Assembly (NCBI GenBank): GCA_946497035.1
Contig: CAMMIW010000013.1
Coordinates: 1-62,325 of the forward strand
Length of the DNA stretch: 62,325 nucleotides
DNA from: an uncultured Eubacteriaceae bacterium
Lineage (GTDB): Bacteria > Bacillota > Clostridia > Lachnospirales > CAG-274
Direction: 5' to 3'
The translations under genes and the position numbers were made by a program. Below, one piece after another: positions 37,665 through 47,022 of the stretch (positions are counted from its first letter, which is position 1; each line of letters opens with the position of its first letter). Under the pieces are notes generated by a model. That model searched no databases. It was given only the letters and a program-made list of their open reading frames with translations, and was not told where the DNA came from.

Positions 37665-38699
37665 TCACCACTTTGTTAAAAACATTGCATCACCAAAGCT
37701 AAAAAACCTATATTCATTTAAAACAGCCTCATTATAAGCATTAATAATATTATCTCTGTTAGAAAAAGCACTAACAAGCATTATTAAGCTAGATTCTGGT
37801 AAATGAAAATTTGTAATAAGGTTATCAACTATTTTAAATTTATATGATGGATATATAAAAATATCTGTATAGCCACTATCTGCCTTTACAAATCCATTTT
37901 CATCTGCTATAGATTCTAAAGTTCTTGTACTTGTTGTACCTACTGTTATTATTCTTCCACCATTTTTTTTAGCTTGGTTAATTATATTTGCATTTTCTTC
38001 ATCTAAATTATAATATTCAGAGTGCATTTTATGCTCTAATATATTATCAACTTTTACCGGCCTAAATGTACCTAAACCAACATGTAAAGTAAGCTTTGCA
38101 ATTTTTATACCTTTTTCTTTTACCTGTTGTAAAAGTTCGTCTGTAAAATGTAACCCTGCTGTTGGTGCAGCAGCAGAGCCCTCATTTTTAGCATATACTG
38201 TTTGATATCTATTTTTATCTTTTAATTGCTCTTTTATATATGGTGGCAAAGGCATTTGCCCCAATTTATCTAAAATTTGTTCAAAAATACCATCATATTT
38301 AAAGCTTATAATTCTGTTGCCACCTTCTATAATATCTTCTATAGTTCCTTCTAGCAAACCATCTCCAAATACAATAATATCTCCTATTTTTGCTTTTTTA
38401 CCAGGGTTTACAAGAGCCTCCCATTTGTCATTTTCCTTTTTTTCTAATAATAATATTTCCACATTAGCTCCTGTATGTTTTCTTTTGCCAAACAACCTAG
38501 CAGGCATAACCTTTGTATCATTTAACACTAAACAATCACCTTCTTTTAAATAATTTAATATACATTTAAAAGTAGGTTCGTGTTTTATTTCTCCTGTTTC
38601 TTTATTAATAACCATTAGCTTAGAGTTTGTCCTATCTTTTAAAGGAGTTTGAGCTATAAGCCTTTCTGGTAAATCAAAATAAAAATCTTTTAGTTGCAT
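37665..38699 (-). CDS. queA: S-adenosylmethionine:tRNA ribosyltransferase-isomerase
   Basis: A 344-residue QueA that uses the ribosyl group of S-adenosylmethionine to build epoxyqueuosine on tRNA. Signature blocks: [70 protein letters not shown] and [19 protein letters not shown]. Length is standard. It sits between the spoIID-like gene and rarA. Confidence 0.97.
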   Translation of the reverse strand: MQLKDFYFDLPERLIAQTPLKDRTNSKLMVINKETGEIKHEPTFKCILNYLKEGDCLVLNDTKVMPARLFGKRKHTGANVEILLLEKKENDKWEALVNPGKKAKIGDIIVFGDGLLEGTIEDIIEGGNRIISFKYDGIFEQILDKLGQMPLPPYIKEQLKDKNRYQTVYAKNEGSAAAPTAGLHFTDELLQQVKEKGIKIAKLTLHVGLGTFRPVKVDNILEHKMHSEYYNLDEENANIINQAKKNGGRIITVGTTSTRTLESIADENGFVKADSGYTDIFIYPSYKFKIVDNLITNFHLPESSLIMLVSAFSNRDNIINAYNEAVLNEYRFFSFGDAMFLTKW

Positions 38700-38709
38700 A
38701 TTTTTCTCC

Positions 38710-40323
38710 TTATCTAACTTCTATACCTGTATAATAATATTTTAAAATTTCGTCATATTTATATCCTTTTTTTGCTAAACTATTAGCACCATATTGGCTC
38801 ATACCAACTCCGTGCCCCCAACCTTTGCCAACAAATGTAATAGAGTTTGAATTTTGTCTAGTTATTTTAGAAACGTAAGTTATATTATTATTGTTATTAT
38901 TATTTTCATTACTGTTGTTACTATTATTTTGTTGAGCAGTATTTGTTATATTTAGTGTATTTTGGCTTTTATCAATAGCATATGTATTAGTTAATTTTGA
39001 TTTATTGTTATTTTTATCTATTACAAAAGTATTATCTTTATTTATAGTATTATTATTTTTAGATGAAATAGCGTATAAACTTTTATCTTTATTGTTGTCA
39101 CTATTATTCTGATTATTTGTATTATTATTTTGTGATATATATGTATTACCTTGAGCCATTTTAAAATTTCTACTATCTAAGCTACCGCCTATAGTTTTTG
39201 AAAAAAATGTTCTAATTTCTTCTTTTTCTAATACTTTTTGTCCGTTTGTACCTACAAAAGTTAATTTAGTTGCTCTCCCTGTTACAGAAGAATTTTCTAA
39301 TATAACCTCATTAACCGAGCCTATAGATGCTATAGAAGATAGCTCATCAAAAGTAAAAGTTCTAGTCCATTGTTTACCGCCTTCTTCAAACTCATCTTTT
39401 ACCGCCTTTAAATAAGGTATGCTACTATTCCATACATTTTCCGCATCATCTGTGTATCCACCGCTAGATGAAGAATATACCGCATTTATTAACTGATTGT
39501 TATAATATGCCAAAACACCTTTTGTTTCATTTATAGCATCATTAGTAGATTGTTGCTCATTAGATACCCCGTTATATACCTGACAATGTATTGTATCACA
39601 TACATCATAACCATCATTTTTATGTAAACCAAGGTTAGCATAAGCATAATTTCTAGCAGCAACCGATTGAGCCTTTAAAGCCTCTTTATGCCAAGATGGT
39701 GGCATTTCAGATGGAACAACCCCATATAAATATTCTTCTACATTTAATATATTAACAATATTTAAGTTACCACTTTTTATGGTAATATTAATAACATTTC
39801 TATAAGGCCTTTTTGATATAGATACAAATTCTTCTGTTTTTATAGCTATACTATCTTTATAACCTGCTAAAATATTTGAGCTATCATAAATACCTATAGT
39901 ATTTTCTAATTTTACCACTTCACCTACAATATTTTGGCTTGTCATATAATTGTTAGCTTCTGTATTATTATTAAAACTGCCTGTTATAACATAATAACTA
40001 TCATCTTTATAAACATAGCTTTTATTATAATTTTTAGCAAAATTTAAAGCCTCATCATAGCTATAAAATTTGTTATTATGTTTTATGCCATATCCATTTA
40101 AAGGCTTTATATTAAAATTGTTCCCATTTAAAGTTGTATCTAAATGAAATGTATTATTATCAAATTTACCTATCCCAACAGACTTATTATCTAAAGATAT
40201 ATTTGTCAAGTTTTTATATTTTGTTAAACCTACACTTATAAAGTGTTCATTAGCATAAGCTTGAAAAGTTACACAATTTATTAATATAAAAACAAATAAA
40301 ATAAAAAAATTTAATTTTTTCAA
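38710..40323 (-). CDS. SpoIID/LytB-domain secreted protein with Asn-rich insertion
   Basis: The 537-residue product starts at TTG 40323, placed 5 bp after AGGTGA; an upstream GTG (40332) lies inside that RBS. A signal peptide ([20 protein letters not shown] then AYA) is followed by a repeat-like region, then the SpoIID domain: [20 protein letters not shown] with the catalytic-type Glu, [13 protein letters not shown], and [18 protein letters not shown]. An Asn/Lys-rich, low-complexity stretch of about 90 residues separates this from the closing [15 protein letters not shown] block, an unusual insertion. SpoIID-type enzymes cut or prepare peptidoglycan during engulfment; related LytB proteins stimulate amidases. 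Position before queA is common in Clostridia. Confidence 0.85.
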   Translation of the reverse strand: MKKLNFFILFVFILINCVTFQAYANEHFISVGLTKYKNLTNISLDNKSVGIGKFDNNTFHLDTTLNGNNFNIKPLNGYGIKHNNKFYSYDEALNFAKNYNKSYVYKDDSYYVITGSFNNNTEANNYMTSQNIVGEVVKLENTIGIYDSSNILAGYKDSIAIKTEEFVSISKRPYRNVINITIKSGNLNIVNILNVEEYLYGVVPSEMPPSWHKEALKAQSVAARNYAYANLGLHKNDGYDVCDTIHCQVYNGVSNEQQSTNDAINETKGVLAYYNNQLINAVYSSSSGGYTDDAENVWNSSIPYLKAVKDEFEEGGKQWTRTFTFDELSSIASIGSVNEVILENSSVTGRATKLTFVGTNGQKVLEKEEIRTFFSKTIGGSLDSRNFKMAQGNTYISQNNNTNNQNNSDNNKDKSLYAISSKNNNTINKDNTFVIDKNNNKSKLTNTYAIDKSQNTLNITNTAQQNNSNNSNENNNNNNNITYVSKITRQNSNSITFVGKGWGHGVGMSQYGANSLAKKGYKYDEILKYYYTGIEVR

Positions 40324-40496
40324 ACAATTCACCTCATAAAATTTAGTCTAAATATATTATATATAAATTTTTAATAAATTTCTAGTCTTTTTATATATAA
40401 ATTTACCTATTTTTGTGGCATAAATTTACAGTTTTGCATAATATATAGTGTACAAGTGTTTATTGTATAAAAAATTATAGAAAGGAGCTTTTAAAA

Positions 40497-42215
40497 ATGA
40501 GCTTATATAATTATTCAAATAAAAATTTTTTAAATTGTAACTGTGATAGCGGCTGTGATTATGCCTACAACCAAGTTTGTGCTCCAGATAAGATAGATAG
40601 TTCTTGTTCTTTAAATAGTATTAGAAAAACACTTATAGAAATTATAAATGCAGTAAAAAATGAGCAACTTTTAGGCTTTAATATAGATGTTGAGATTGTA
40701 ACTAATGACGGTATATCAAATGTTATAAATTTTTCAAAATTAACTGTTAATTCTATTTATTTAACAAAAACAACATTAATAGCACCAGGTGTTGCTATAT
40801 CTCTTTGTGATATTGCTAAAATGACTGTTTTAACATCTACTACTACTGGTAGTACATTTAATTCAGATTTATTAAATGGTATAAAAAATATTGCAACAAC
40901 TTGTAATGATCCAGATAATAAAAACTACTATGGTAGCTGTGGTTCTTGTGGAAATACAGATGTTCAATGTGCTCAAGGCATACAAAATTATATTAACCAA
41001 AATATTAACGCTATAGATACTATTAGCTATAATGGAAATTCGGCACAAGTAGAAACAGTAAATATTATAACAGACATAACAAAAGAAGATGTTTTAAAAA
41101 CATCAACATTATCTACAACAGAAAAACAAGTTTCTACAAATGCTACTATACAAACAACAACAACGCCTGTTGTAAATGCTGTAAATCTAAAAGATACTAA
41201 TATAGTTTCTGAGATACAAACAACACCTACAACAGTATTAACAGATGTTACAGAAACAACAAAAGATGTTAGCGCACCAATAACTGTAAATCCAATAGAT
41301 GTTGTATCTCAAGTAGAAACAACAGATAATGCCACTATCGTAACAAATGTTACAAACCAAACAAAAAATGTTGTCAATCAAGTATCTTCTACAACAGGCC
41401 AGGTTGTAACAGGTATTGGAGCAGGAACTCCAGTTACGGGTGTTATATCTAATATAGATACAGCTCAAAATATTACTCCAACAGCTATAAATATACCTGA
41501 GCTAACATCTACAGGAACAGGTGTTTTACAAGTTACTATTGCACAACAATCTATAGATGGTACAAACCCTACAAGTGATATAGTTTTAAATGTTAAAGTT
41601 GGTAACCAAGATATTACATTTAATGGTAATACACAAAAATATGTTTTAGATAATGACACTAAAGTTATAGGTGGTTCAACACAAGAACCTAGAATTGTAA
41701 CAGTTAATCAACCAGGCTCTCCTACAACAGATAATTTTATAAAAACAATATCTTCTACAACAATACCTGTTATAGATACAATAACTCCAGTTACTACAAC
41801 AACAAAGCTTGTTAACAATATTACAACAACAGAAATAAACAACGTTCAAACACCTACAACGGCAACTGTTATAGAAAGTATTCAAAAAACTACTGATAAC
41901 ATAGAAAATATTACAAATACTACAACTATAAAACCAACAGATTTAGTATCTACTACAACAGAAAATGTTTTAAATGGAGCTACAATATCAAGCCAAACAG
42001 AAAATGTTTTAGCTACTGCCCAATTAACTAATACAACAACATCTGTTATAAGTGATATAGCTACATCAACTCAAGATGTATATTTACCATTTAAAGAAAA
42101 TATTAATGGTAGAATATTTGCTGCAGGTGATGGTATTATGGGTGTGAGCAACACTAACGGAGATATAACTGTATATTCTATATGTGATATAAACTCTGTT
42201 AACACTATAAATTAA
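40497..42215 (+). CDS. Threonine-rich surface or spore-coat-like protein, unknown family
   Basis: A 572-residue protein with RBS GAAAGGAGC. The N-terminus has a cysteine cluster (NCNCDSGCDY, then VCAP and SSCSLNS) and a globular stretch to about residue 190 with a second cluster (YGSCGSCGNTDVQCAQGI). From there to about 540 it is Thr/Val/Asn-rich with short imperfect repeats of the type TTT-x-V-x-x-I. A compact Gly-containing end (PFKENINGRIFAAGDGIMGV) closes it. There is no signal peptide or membrane span, as in spore-coat proteins deposited from the mother cell, so I infer a spore-surface component. It could also be an adhesin-like structural protein. It has its own terminator. Confidence 0.55.
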   Translation: MSLYNYSNKNFLNCNCDSGCDYAYNQVCAPDKIDSSCSLNSIRKTLIEIINAVKNEQLLGFNIDVEIVTNDGISNVINFSKLTVNSIYLTKTTLIAPGVAISLCDIAKMTVLTSTTTGSTFNSDLLNGIKNIATTCNDPDNKNYYGSCGSCGNTDVQCAQGIQNYINQNINAIDTISYNGNSAQVETVNIITDITKEDVLKTSTLSTTEKQVSTNATIQTTTTPVVNAVNLKDTNIVSEIQTTPTTVLTDVTETTKDVSAPITVNPIDVVSQVETTDNATIVTNVTNQTKNVVNQVSSTTGQVVTGIGAGTPVTGVISNIDTAQNITPTAINIPELTSTGTGVLQVTIAQQSIDGTNPTSDIVLNVKVGNQDITFNGNTQKYVLDNDTKVIGGSTQEPRIVTVNQPGSPTTDNFIKTISSTTIPVIDTITPVTTTTKLVNNITTTEINNVQTPTTATVIESIQKTTDNIENITNTTTIKPTDLVSTTTENVLNGATISSQTENVLATAQLTNTTTSVISDIATSTQDVYLPFKENINGRIFAAGDGIMGVSNTNGDITVYSICDINSVNTIN

Positions 42216-42235
42216 AAAATATTAAAGATGTAAAT

Positions 42236-42262
42236 AAGGCTGTAGACTTTGTCTACAGCCTT
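42236..42262 (+). terminator. Terminator after the Thr-rich gene
   Basis: AAGGCTGTAGA and its exact complement form an 11-bp stem with a 5-nt loop about 20 bp beyond the stop. Confidence 0.75.
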
Positions 42263-42372
42263 AACATTTATCATATATAAATGTTGGGATAATATAAAGA
42301 TTAATAAAATAGGTTCTATAATAAATATTTGATATCTATCACCACAATAGTTGAAAAAGAACCATAAAAAAG

Positions 42373-42780
42373 TTAATTAGCTAAAATTTGTTCCATTTGT
42401 TTTAACGTGTTGTTAAGCTTTTCAGAATGTACCATAACAGCGCCTTCTTTTATATCTGTAAAAAATTTTTTATCGGCTTCATCTAGCTTATTTATTATAT
42501 CATTATGTCTTTCTTTTAAAACTCTAAGCCCCATTTTAGCCTCTATTAATTCGGATAACAAACATACCGCCTCATAATTAAAGCTTTCATCTGTTAAATG
42601 GTATTCTTTTCTATCTAACGTTCTAATAGTAATTCTATAAGTTCCTGATTTTTTTTCATTAGTTGTTCTATTTAAAGCCATAGGGTTGTTTGAAACACCA
42701 AAATGTTTTATAGCATGTGGAAATATTGTTTTATAGACATTTCCGCCCGCAACTTCACGAACTACCTTACAAATTAACAT
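42373..42780 (-). CDS. Conserved-looking cytoplasmic protein of unknown function
   Basis: A 135-residue protein with RBS GGGGGATAATT. The first half is beta-rich (ICKVVREVAGGNVYKTIFPH ... TYRITIRTLDRKEYHL), the second half helical and charged (SELIEAKMGLRVLKERHNDI ... LNNTLKQMEQILAN). No signal peptide. I do not recognise the family. It is alone in its orientation between spore-like genes. Confidence 0.5.
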   Translation of the reverse strand: MLICKVVREVAGGNVYKTIFPHAIKHFGVSNNPMALNRTTNEKKSGTYRITIRTLDRKEYHLTDESFNYEAVCLLSELIEAKMGLRVLKERHNDIINKLDEADKKFFTDIKEGAVMVHSEKLNNTLKQMEQILAN

Positions 42781-42867
42781 AATTATCCCCCTTTTTTTTA
42801 CTATATAAGTATATTATACTTTATTTATTATAAATTTACAAGGTTTAATTTTTTTATCCATTTTATA

Positions 42868-42910
42868 TGTTATAAGAGGCTATAGAAAAAATCTATAGCC
42901 TCTTATAACA
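42868..42910 (-). terminator. Long perfect hairpin after the 51-residue peptide gene
   Basis: TGTTATAAGAGGCTATAG and its exact complement form an 18-bp stem with a 7-nt loop. The arm starts immediately after the stop codon of the small gene. Confidence 0.8.
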
Positions 42911-43066
42911 TTATTTTGCTTCACAAATACCAAAATTATTGCCTTGCATCATAAATATTAATAATAATAAAATAAGCATACAGCTATCTCCTGCAAAGCC
43001 ACAGCTACCTTGCATCATCATTAATAAAAAGAAAATTAAAATAAAATTATTTCCTCCACAGTTCAT
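42911..43066 (-). CDS. 51-residue hydrophobic Cys/Gly peptide (spore-associated type)
   Basis: A small gene with a strong RBS (GGAGGTAATAACT before ATG 43066) and a perfect terminator hard against its stop. The peptide has two hydrophobic stretches (FILIFFLLMMM and MLILLLLIFMM) each followed by a near-repeat (QGSCGF and QGNNFG), and four to five cysteines. Short Gly/Cys-rich membrane-active peptides of this kind (YjcZ-like) are common in sporulating Firmicutes. Upstream, GCAATAA and CATATAAT are 14 bp apart and resemble a sigma-E promoter, a weak indication. Confidence 0.6.
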   Translation of the reverse strand: MNCGGNNFILIFFLLMMMQGSCGFAGDSCMLILLLLIFMMQGNNFGICEAK

Positions 43067-43196
43067 AGTTATTACCTCCAAAAAATGTATATTTTAATTA
43101 TATGCAAGCAAAATAAAATTATTGCCAAATTTTAAAAAATTTTATTCGAACAAGCCTAAAAATGTTGTACAAGTATATTTTTTGTAAAAAAATAAT

Positions 43197-43225
43197 AACA
43201 CTTTTACATTTTTTAGCATAAACTA
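43197..43225 (+). promoter_or_regulatory. Sigma-K-like promoter of the S8 protease gene
   Basis: AACA (43197-43200) and CATAAACTA (43217-43225) are 16 bp apart, matching the mother-cell sigma-K pattern (MACM - N16/17 - CATAnnnTA), about 30 bp before the start codon. Confidence 0.35.
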
Positions 43226-43253
43226 AAATAGAAATTATAAAAAGGGGCAAAAT

Positions 43254-44396
43254 ATGAGTAATATAGAATTAATAGTTGAAAGTAATTTTTCCTTAGAAGA
43301 GGAAAAAATTTTAAAATCTATTGCCAAAATAAAATATAAAATACCTATTATAAATTCTATTGTTATAGAAGTGGAAGAAAATAACATAGAAAAATTAAAA
43401 AATCTAAATTGTTTAAAAACTGTTTTTCAAAATACTCATATAACTATGCAAATGGACACAGCTAGAAAAACTGTAAATGCTAATATTGTTCAAGAAAAAG
43501 GATACACAGGTAAAGGCATAGGTATAGCTATTTTAGATACAGGCATTGCACCTAATAAAGATTTTTTATACCCTAAAAATAGAATAGTAGCCTTTAAAGA
43601 TTTTATAAATAACAAATCTAGGCCATATGATGATAACGGACATGGAACTCACGTTGCAGGTATTGCTGGAGGTAATGGGATAAACTCTAACGGAAAATAT
43701 AAAGGTATAGCTACAGAATGTAACCTTATTGGTGTTAAAGTTTTAAATAAAGAAGGTAAAGGAAATGCCTCTGATGTTTTAGCAGGACTTCAATGGATTA
43801 TTGATAACAAAGAAAAATATAATATAAAAATAGCTAACTTATCTATTGGCACAAACAATACTTCATCTAACGACCCTCTAGTTAAAGCAGTAGAAAAAAT
43901 ATGGGATAGTGGCATTATAGTTACGATAGCCGCAGGCAATGATGGACCTAAAAAATATACTATTAGCTCGCCTGCTATAAGCAAGAAGGTTATAACTATT
44001 GGTGCTTCTGATGATAATATTACTGCTAATGTTTGGGGAAATAACCTTATAAATTTTTCTGGACGTGGCCCAACTTTAGAATGTGTTATTAAGCCAGATA
44101 TAATAGCACCTGGTGTTAATATTATATCTTGTTTGTCTAACAATATTTCTAAACAATCTAACGATATAGTAGATAAAAACTATTTTTCTTTAAGCGGAAC
44201 ATCTATGTCTACACCTATAGTTTCTGGTGCTATTGCTCTACTTTTAGAAAAATATAAAAATTTACAACCTGATGATGTAAAGCTTATGTTAAAAAAATGT
44301 TGTAAAAATTTACATTTGCCAAAAAACCAACAAGGTTGGGGTTTAATAGATGTTTATAAATTACTATCTCAGGAGGTATGTTATGCAAGAAAATAG
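43254..44396 (+). CDS. Subtilisin-family (S8) serine protease without signal peptide
   Basis: A 380-residue peptidase S8. Catalytic residues are visible: Asp95 in IAILDTGIAP, His130 in DDNGHGTHVAGIAGG and Ser317 in SLSGTSMSTPIVSGA, with the oxyanion Asn in IAAGNDGP at residue 229. About 75 N-terminal residues form a propeptide-like domain. There is no signal peptide, so it would act inside the cell, as intracellular or spore-associated subtilisins do. RBS AAAAAGGGG. The 3' end overlaps the next gene by 14 bp. Confidence 0.93.
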   Translation: MSNIELIVESNFSLEEEKILKSIAKIKYKIPIINSIVIEVEENNIEKLKNLNCLKTVFQNTHITMQMDTARKTVNANIVQEKGYTGKGIGIAILDTGIAPNKDFLYPKNRIVAFKDFINNKSRPYDDNGHGTHVAGIAGGNGINSNGKYKGIATECNLIGVKVLNKEGKGNASDVLAGLQWIIDNKEKYNIKIANLSIGTNNTSSNDPLVKAVEKIWDSGIIVTIAAGNDGPKKYTISSPAISKKVITIGASDDNITANVWGNNLINFSGRGPTLECVIKPDIIAPGVNIISCLSNNISKQSNDIVDKNYFSLSGTSMSTPIVSGAIALLLEKYKNLQPDDVKLMLKKCCKNLHLPKNQQGWGLIDVYKLLSQEVCYARK

Positions 44397-44856
44397 TATT
44401 ATATATGAAATAGCACAAAAAATTAAAGATAAAGAAGTTATAGAAAATGATATGAAAGAAGCTTTTTCTTTAGTTACAAATTTATTTAAAACTAAATATA
44501 TAGATAAAATAAATTTAGAATTTAAAAATAATGTAGATAATTTTAAAAATAACCCACCTAAAGAAGTTATATTATTAAATGCTATTAAACCTTTCATGCT
44601 AGAAGAAAGCCACAAAAATATAGATAATATTATAAATATTGTAACAAATGTATCTGCTTTAAATTATATGATGCCTAAAAATCCTGAAAAAATAGAAAAT
44701 AATATTATAACAGTAAATACTTTAAATATAGATCCATCTGTTAAAGAAGATGGTGTTTATGATATAGATGAAAATTGTATGTTTTCTATAAACAACAATT
44801 TTAACTCTAATAATTTATTACTTTTAGTTTTTGTATTACTATTATTTAATTTATAA
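44383..44856 (+). CDS. Partner of the S8 protease with hydrophobic C-terminal tail, unknown function
   Basis: A 157-residue protein; I start it at the ATG at 44383 because AGGAGGT precedes it, inside the end of the protease gene. The body is helical and charged (EIAQKIKDKEVIENDMKEAF ... LEESHKNIDNIINIVTNVSA), and the protein ends abruptly with a hydrophobic tail (NNLLLLVFVLLLFNL). The same kind of N-N-hydrophobic tail appears in the 51-residue peptide upstream. It may anchor in a membrane or in the spore coat and be a substrate or localiser for the protease. Confidence 0.6.
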   Translation: MQENSIIYEIAQKIKDKEVIENDMKEAFSLVTNLFKTKYIDKINLEFKNNVDNFKNNPPKEVILLNAIKPFMLEESHKNIDNIINIVTNVSALNYMMPKNPEKIENNIITVNTLNIDPSVKEDGVYDIDENCMFSINNNFNSNNLLLLVFVLLLFNL

Positions 44857-44916
44857 TTGTTGATTAATTGTTATACCTATGTTACTATAAAATAAAAAAC
44901 AAATAAGGAGATAAAA

Positions 44917-46851
44917 ATGATAAAAAAAATAAAAAATCTTGTTAATAAACTTAATAAAGCTAGAAGGACTTATTATCAAGAAAGCTATGAGATAATGTCT
45001 GATTTTGAATATGACAAACTTTATGATGAGCTAGAAGCTCTAGAAAAAGAAACAGGCATAATATTATCTAATAGCCCTACTCAACAAGTTGGATATATAG
45101 TTTTAAGTGAGCTAAAGAAAGTTAAACACGATAAAAAAATGTTATCTTTAGATAAAACTAAAGATATATCTAAAATAGAAGATTTTTTATCAACAAAAAA
45201 AGGCCTATTATCTTTTAAAATGGACGGACTTACAATTGTATTAACTTATAATGATGGCAACCTTATTAGTGCAGTTACTAGAGGTAACGGAGAAATTGGT
45301 GAAGATATTACCCATAATTGTAAAGTATTTAAAAATATCCCTTTAAAAATTCCTTTTAAAGATGAACTTATTATTCGTGGCGAAGCTTTAATATCTTTTA
45401 AAGATTTTGAAAATATAAACGAAAATTTAGAAATAACAGAAAAATATAAAAACCCTAGAAACTTATGTAGTGGCACAGTTCGTCAGCTTAATAATGAAAT
45501 TACCAAAGATAGAAATGTTAGCTTTTTAGCCTTTTCTTTAGTAAAATGTAATAAAGAGTTTAATTTAAAATCTGAACAATTACAATTTTTAGCCTCTTTA
45601 GGTTTTGAAATAGTAGAATATGCTTTAGTAGATAAATATAATGTAGAAAAAACTATTTTAAATTTTGAAAAAAAGGTAGAAACAAATAAATTTGCAACAG
45701 ATGGCCTAGTAATAACTTTTGATAATATTTTATATAGCAATAGTTTAGGTGAAACATCAAAATTTCCTAAAGACTCTATAGCTTTTAAATGGGCAGATGA
45801 TTTAGCTACCACTACCTTATTAGATGTAGAATGGAACACATCTAGAACAGGCCTTATTAACCCTATAGCTATATTTGAACCAGTTGAGCTAGAAGGCACT
45901 ACCGTTAACCGTGCTAGTTTGCACAATATAAGTATTATTAAAAATTTAAAATTAGGTATAGGCGATATTATAAAAGTTTATAAAGCTAATATGATTATAC
46001 CACAAGTAGCAGAAAATGAAACAAATAGTGATAATTTAAAAATACCTGAAAAATGTAACGCCTGTGGCGGAAAAGCAGAAACTATACAAATAAGAGATGG
46101 TTTAGCCTTAAAATGTACTAATCCAACTTGTATTGCTAAAGTAATAAATGGTATTGTTCATTATGTATCAAGAGATGCAATGAATATAACAGATTTTTCT
46201 AAAGCTACTATAGAAAAATTTATTAACAATAAATTTATAACAAATTATACAGATATATATAATATAGAAAAATATAAAGATGATATAATTAATATGCAAG
46301 GCTTTGGCGAAAAATCTTATAATAACCTTATAAATGCAATAGAAAAATCTAAAAATACTACACTTGCTAATTTTATATATGCTTTAGGTATAGAACATAT
46401 AGGCCTTAGCAACGCAAAAACTTTATGCAAATATTTCAGTTATAATTTTGATAATATAAAAAATGCTACCCTTGAACAAATTATAGCTATAGATGGCTTT
46501 GGAGAGATTATGGCAAAATCATTAGTCGATTATTTTAATAATGAAAACAACTTAAATTTAATTAATAAAGTTCTCCCATTATTAAAATTAAATGATAATA
46601 TTAATAATACAGAAAATACTTCTTTAAAAGATAAAGTTTTTGTAATAACAGGCGATTTACAAACTTTTAAAAATAGAAAAGAATTACAACAAAAAATTGA
46701 AGATTTAGGTGGTAAAGTTACAAATAGTGTATCTTCAAAAACAGATTACCTTATTAATAATGATAAAAACTCAACTTCATCTAAAAATAAAAAGGCTAAA
46801 GAACTTAATATTAATATAATAAGTGAAGAAGATTTTTTAGATTTAATATAA
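44917..46851 (+). CDS. ligA: NAD+-dependent DNA ligase
   Basis: A 644-residue LigA that seals nicks in replication and repair. The adenylation lysine (K101) is in the KMDGL motif; N-terminal Ia domain, OB fold, four-cysteine zinc finger (CNACGGKAE ... CTNPTCIAK), helix-hairpin-helix region and C-terminal BRCT domain (DKVFVITGDLQTFKNRKELQ) are all present. The usual KIDG is KMDG here, and the protein is about 20 residues shorter than most. It could be the main ligase or a second copy. RBS AAGGAGAT. Confidence 0.95.
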   Translation: MIKKIKNLVNKLNKARRTYYQESYEIMSDFEYDKLYDELEALEKETGIILSNSPTQQVGYIVLSELKKVKHDKKMLSLDKTKDISKIEDFLSTKKGLLSFKMDGLTIVLTYNDGNLISAVTRGNGEIGEDITHNCKVFKNIPLKIPFKDELIIRGEALISFKDFENINENLEITEKYKNPRNLCSGTVRQLNNEITKDRNVSFLAFSLVKCNKEFNLKSEQLQFLASLGFEIVEYALVDKYNVEKTILNFEKKVETNKFATDGLVITFDNILYSNSLGETSKFPKDSIAFKWADDLATTTLLDVEWNTSRTGLINPIAIFEPVELEGTTVNRASLHNISIIKNLKLGIGDIIKVYKANMIIPQVAENETNSDNLKIPEKCNACGGKAETIQIRDGLALKCTNPTCIAKVINGIVHYVSRDAMNITDFSKATIEKFINNKFITNYTDIYNIEKYKDDIINMQGFGEKSYNNLINAIEKSKNTTLANFIYALGIEHIGLSNAKTLCKYFSYNFDNIKNATLEQIIAIDGFGEIMAKSLVDYFNNENNLNLINKVLPLLKLNDNINNTENTSLKDKVFVITGDLQTFKNRKELQQKIEDLGGKVTNSVSSKTDYLINNDKNSTSSKNKKAKELNINIISEEDFLDLI

Positions 46852-46985
46852 AGGTATTTACCCTATTTATGATATAACAAATAAATTTTATAAATATTTA
46901 AATTTTAAAGAATTTGAGTGACTTCCTACTTTGTGGGATAAACACAACCCTTGTCAAATTTATATAAAACATATATAATTTAAAA

Positions 46986-47011
46986 AACCTATCAATTAAA
47001 GTTGATAGGTT
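46986..47011. terminator. Bidirectional terminator between ligA and hcp
   Basis: AACCTATCAA and its exact complement form a 10-bp stem with a 6-nt loop between two convergent genes. Confidence 0.75.
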
Positions 47012-47022
47012 CTAATTTTATA

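Noticed and set aside
41238..41885. Three minus-strand Cys-rich frames opposite the Thr-rich gene
   Set aside because: They mirror the ACA/ACT-rich coding strand (giving Cys, Tyr, Ser runs) and have no RBS; the plus strand has a good RBS and a terminator.
42301..42365. Terminator for the 135-residue gene
   Set aside because: GGTTCT/AGAACC gives only a 6-bp stem with a loop of about 45 nt; not convincing.
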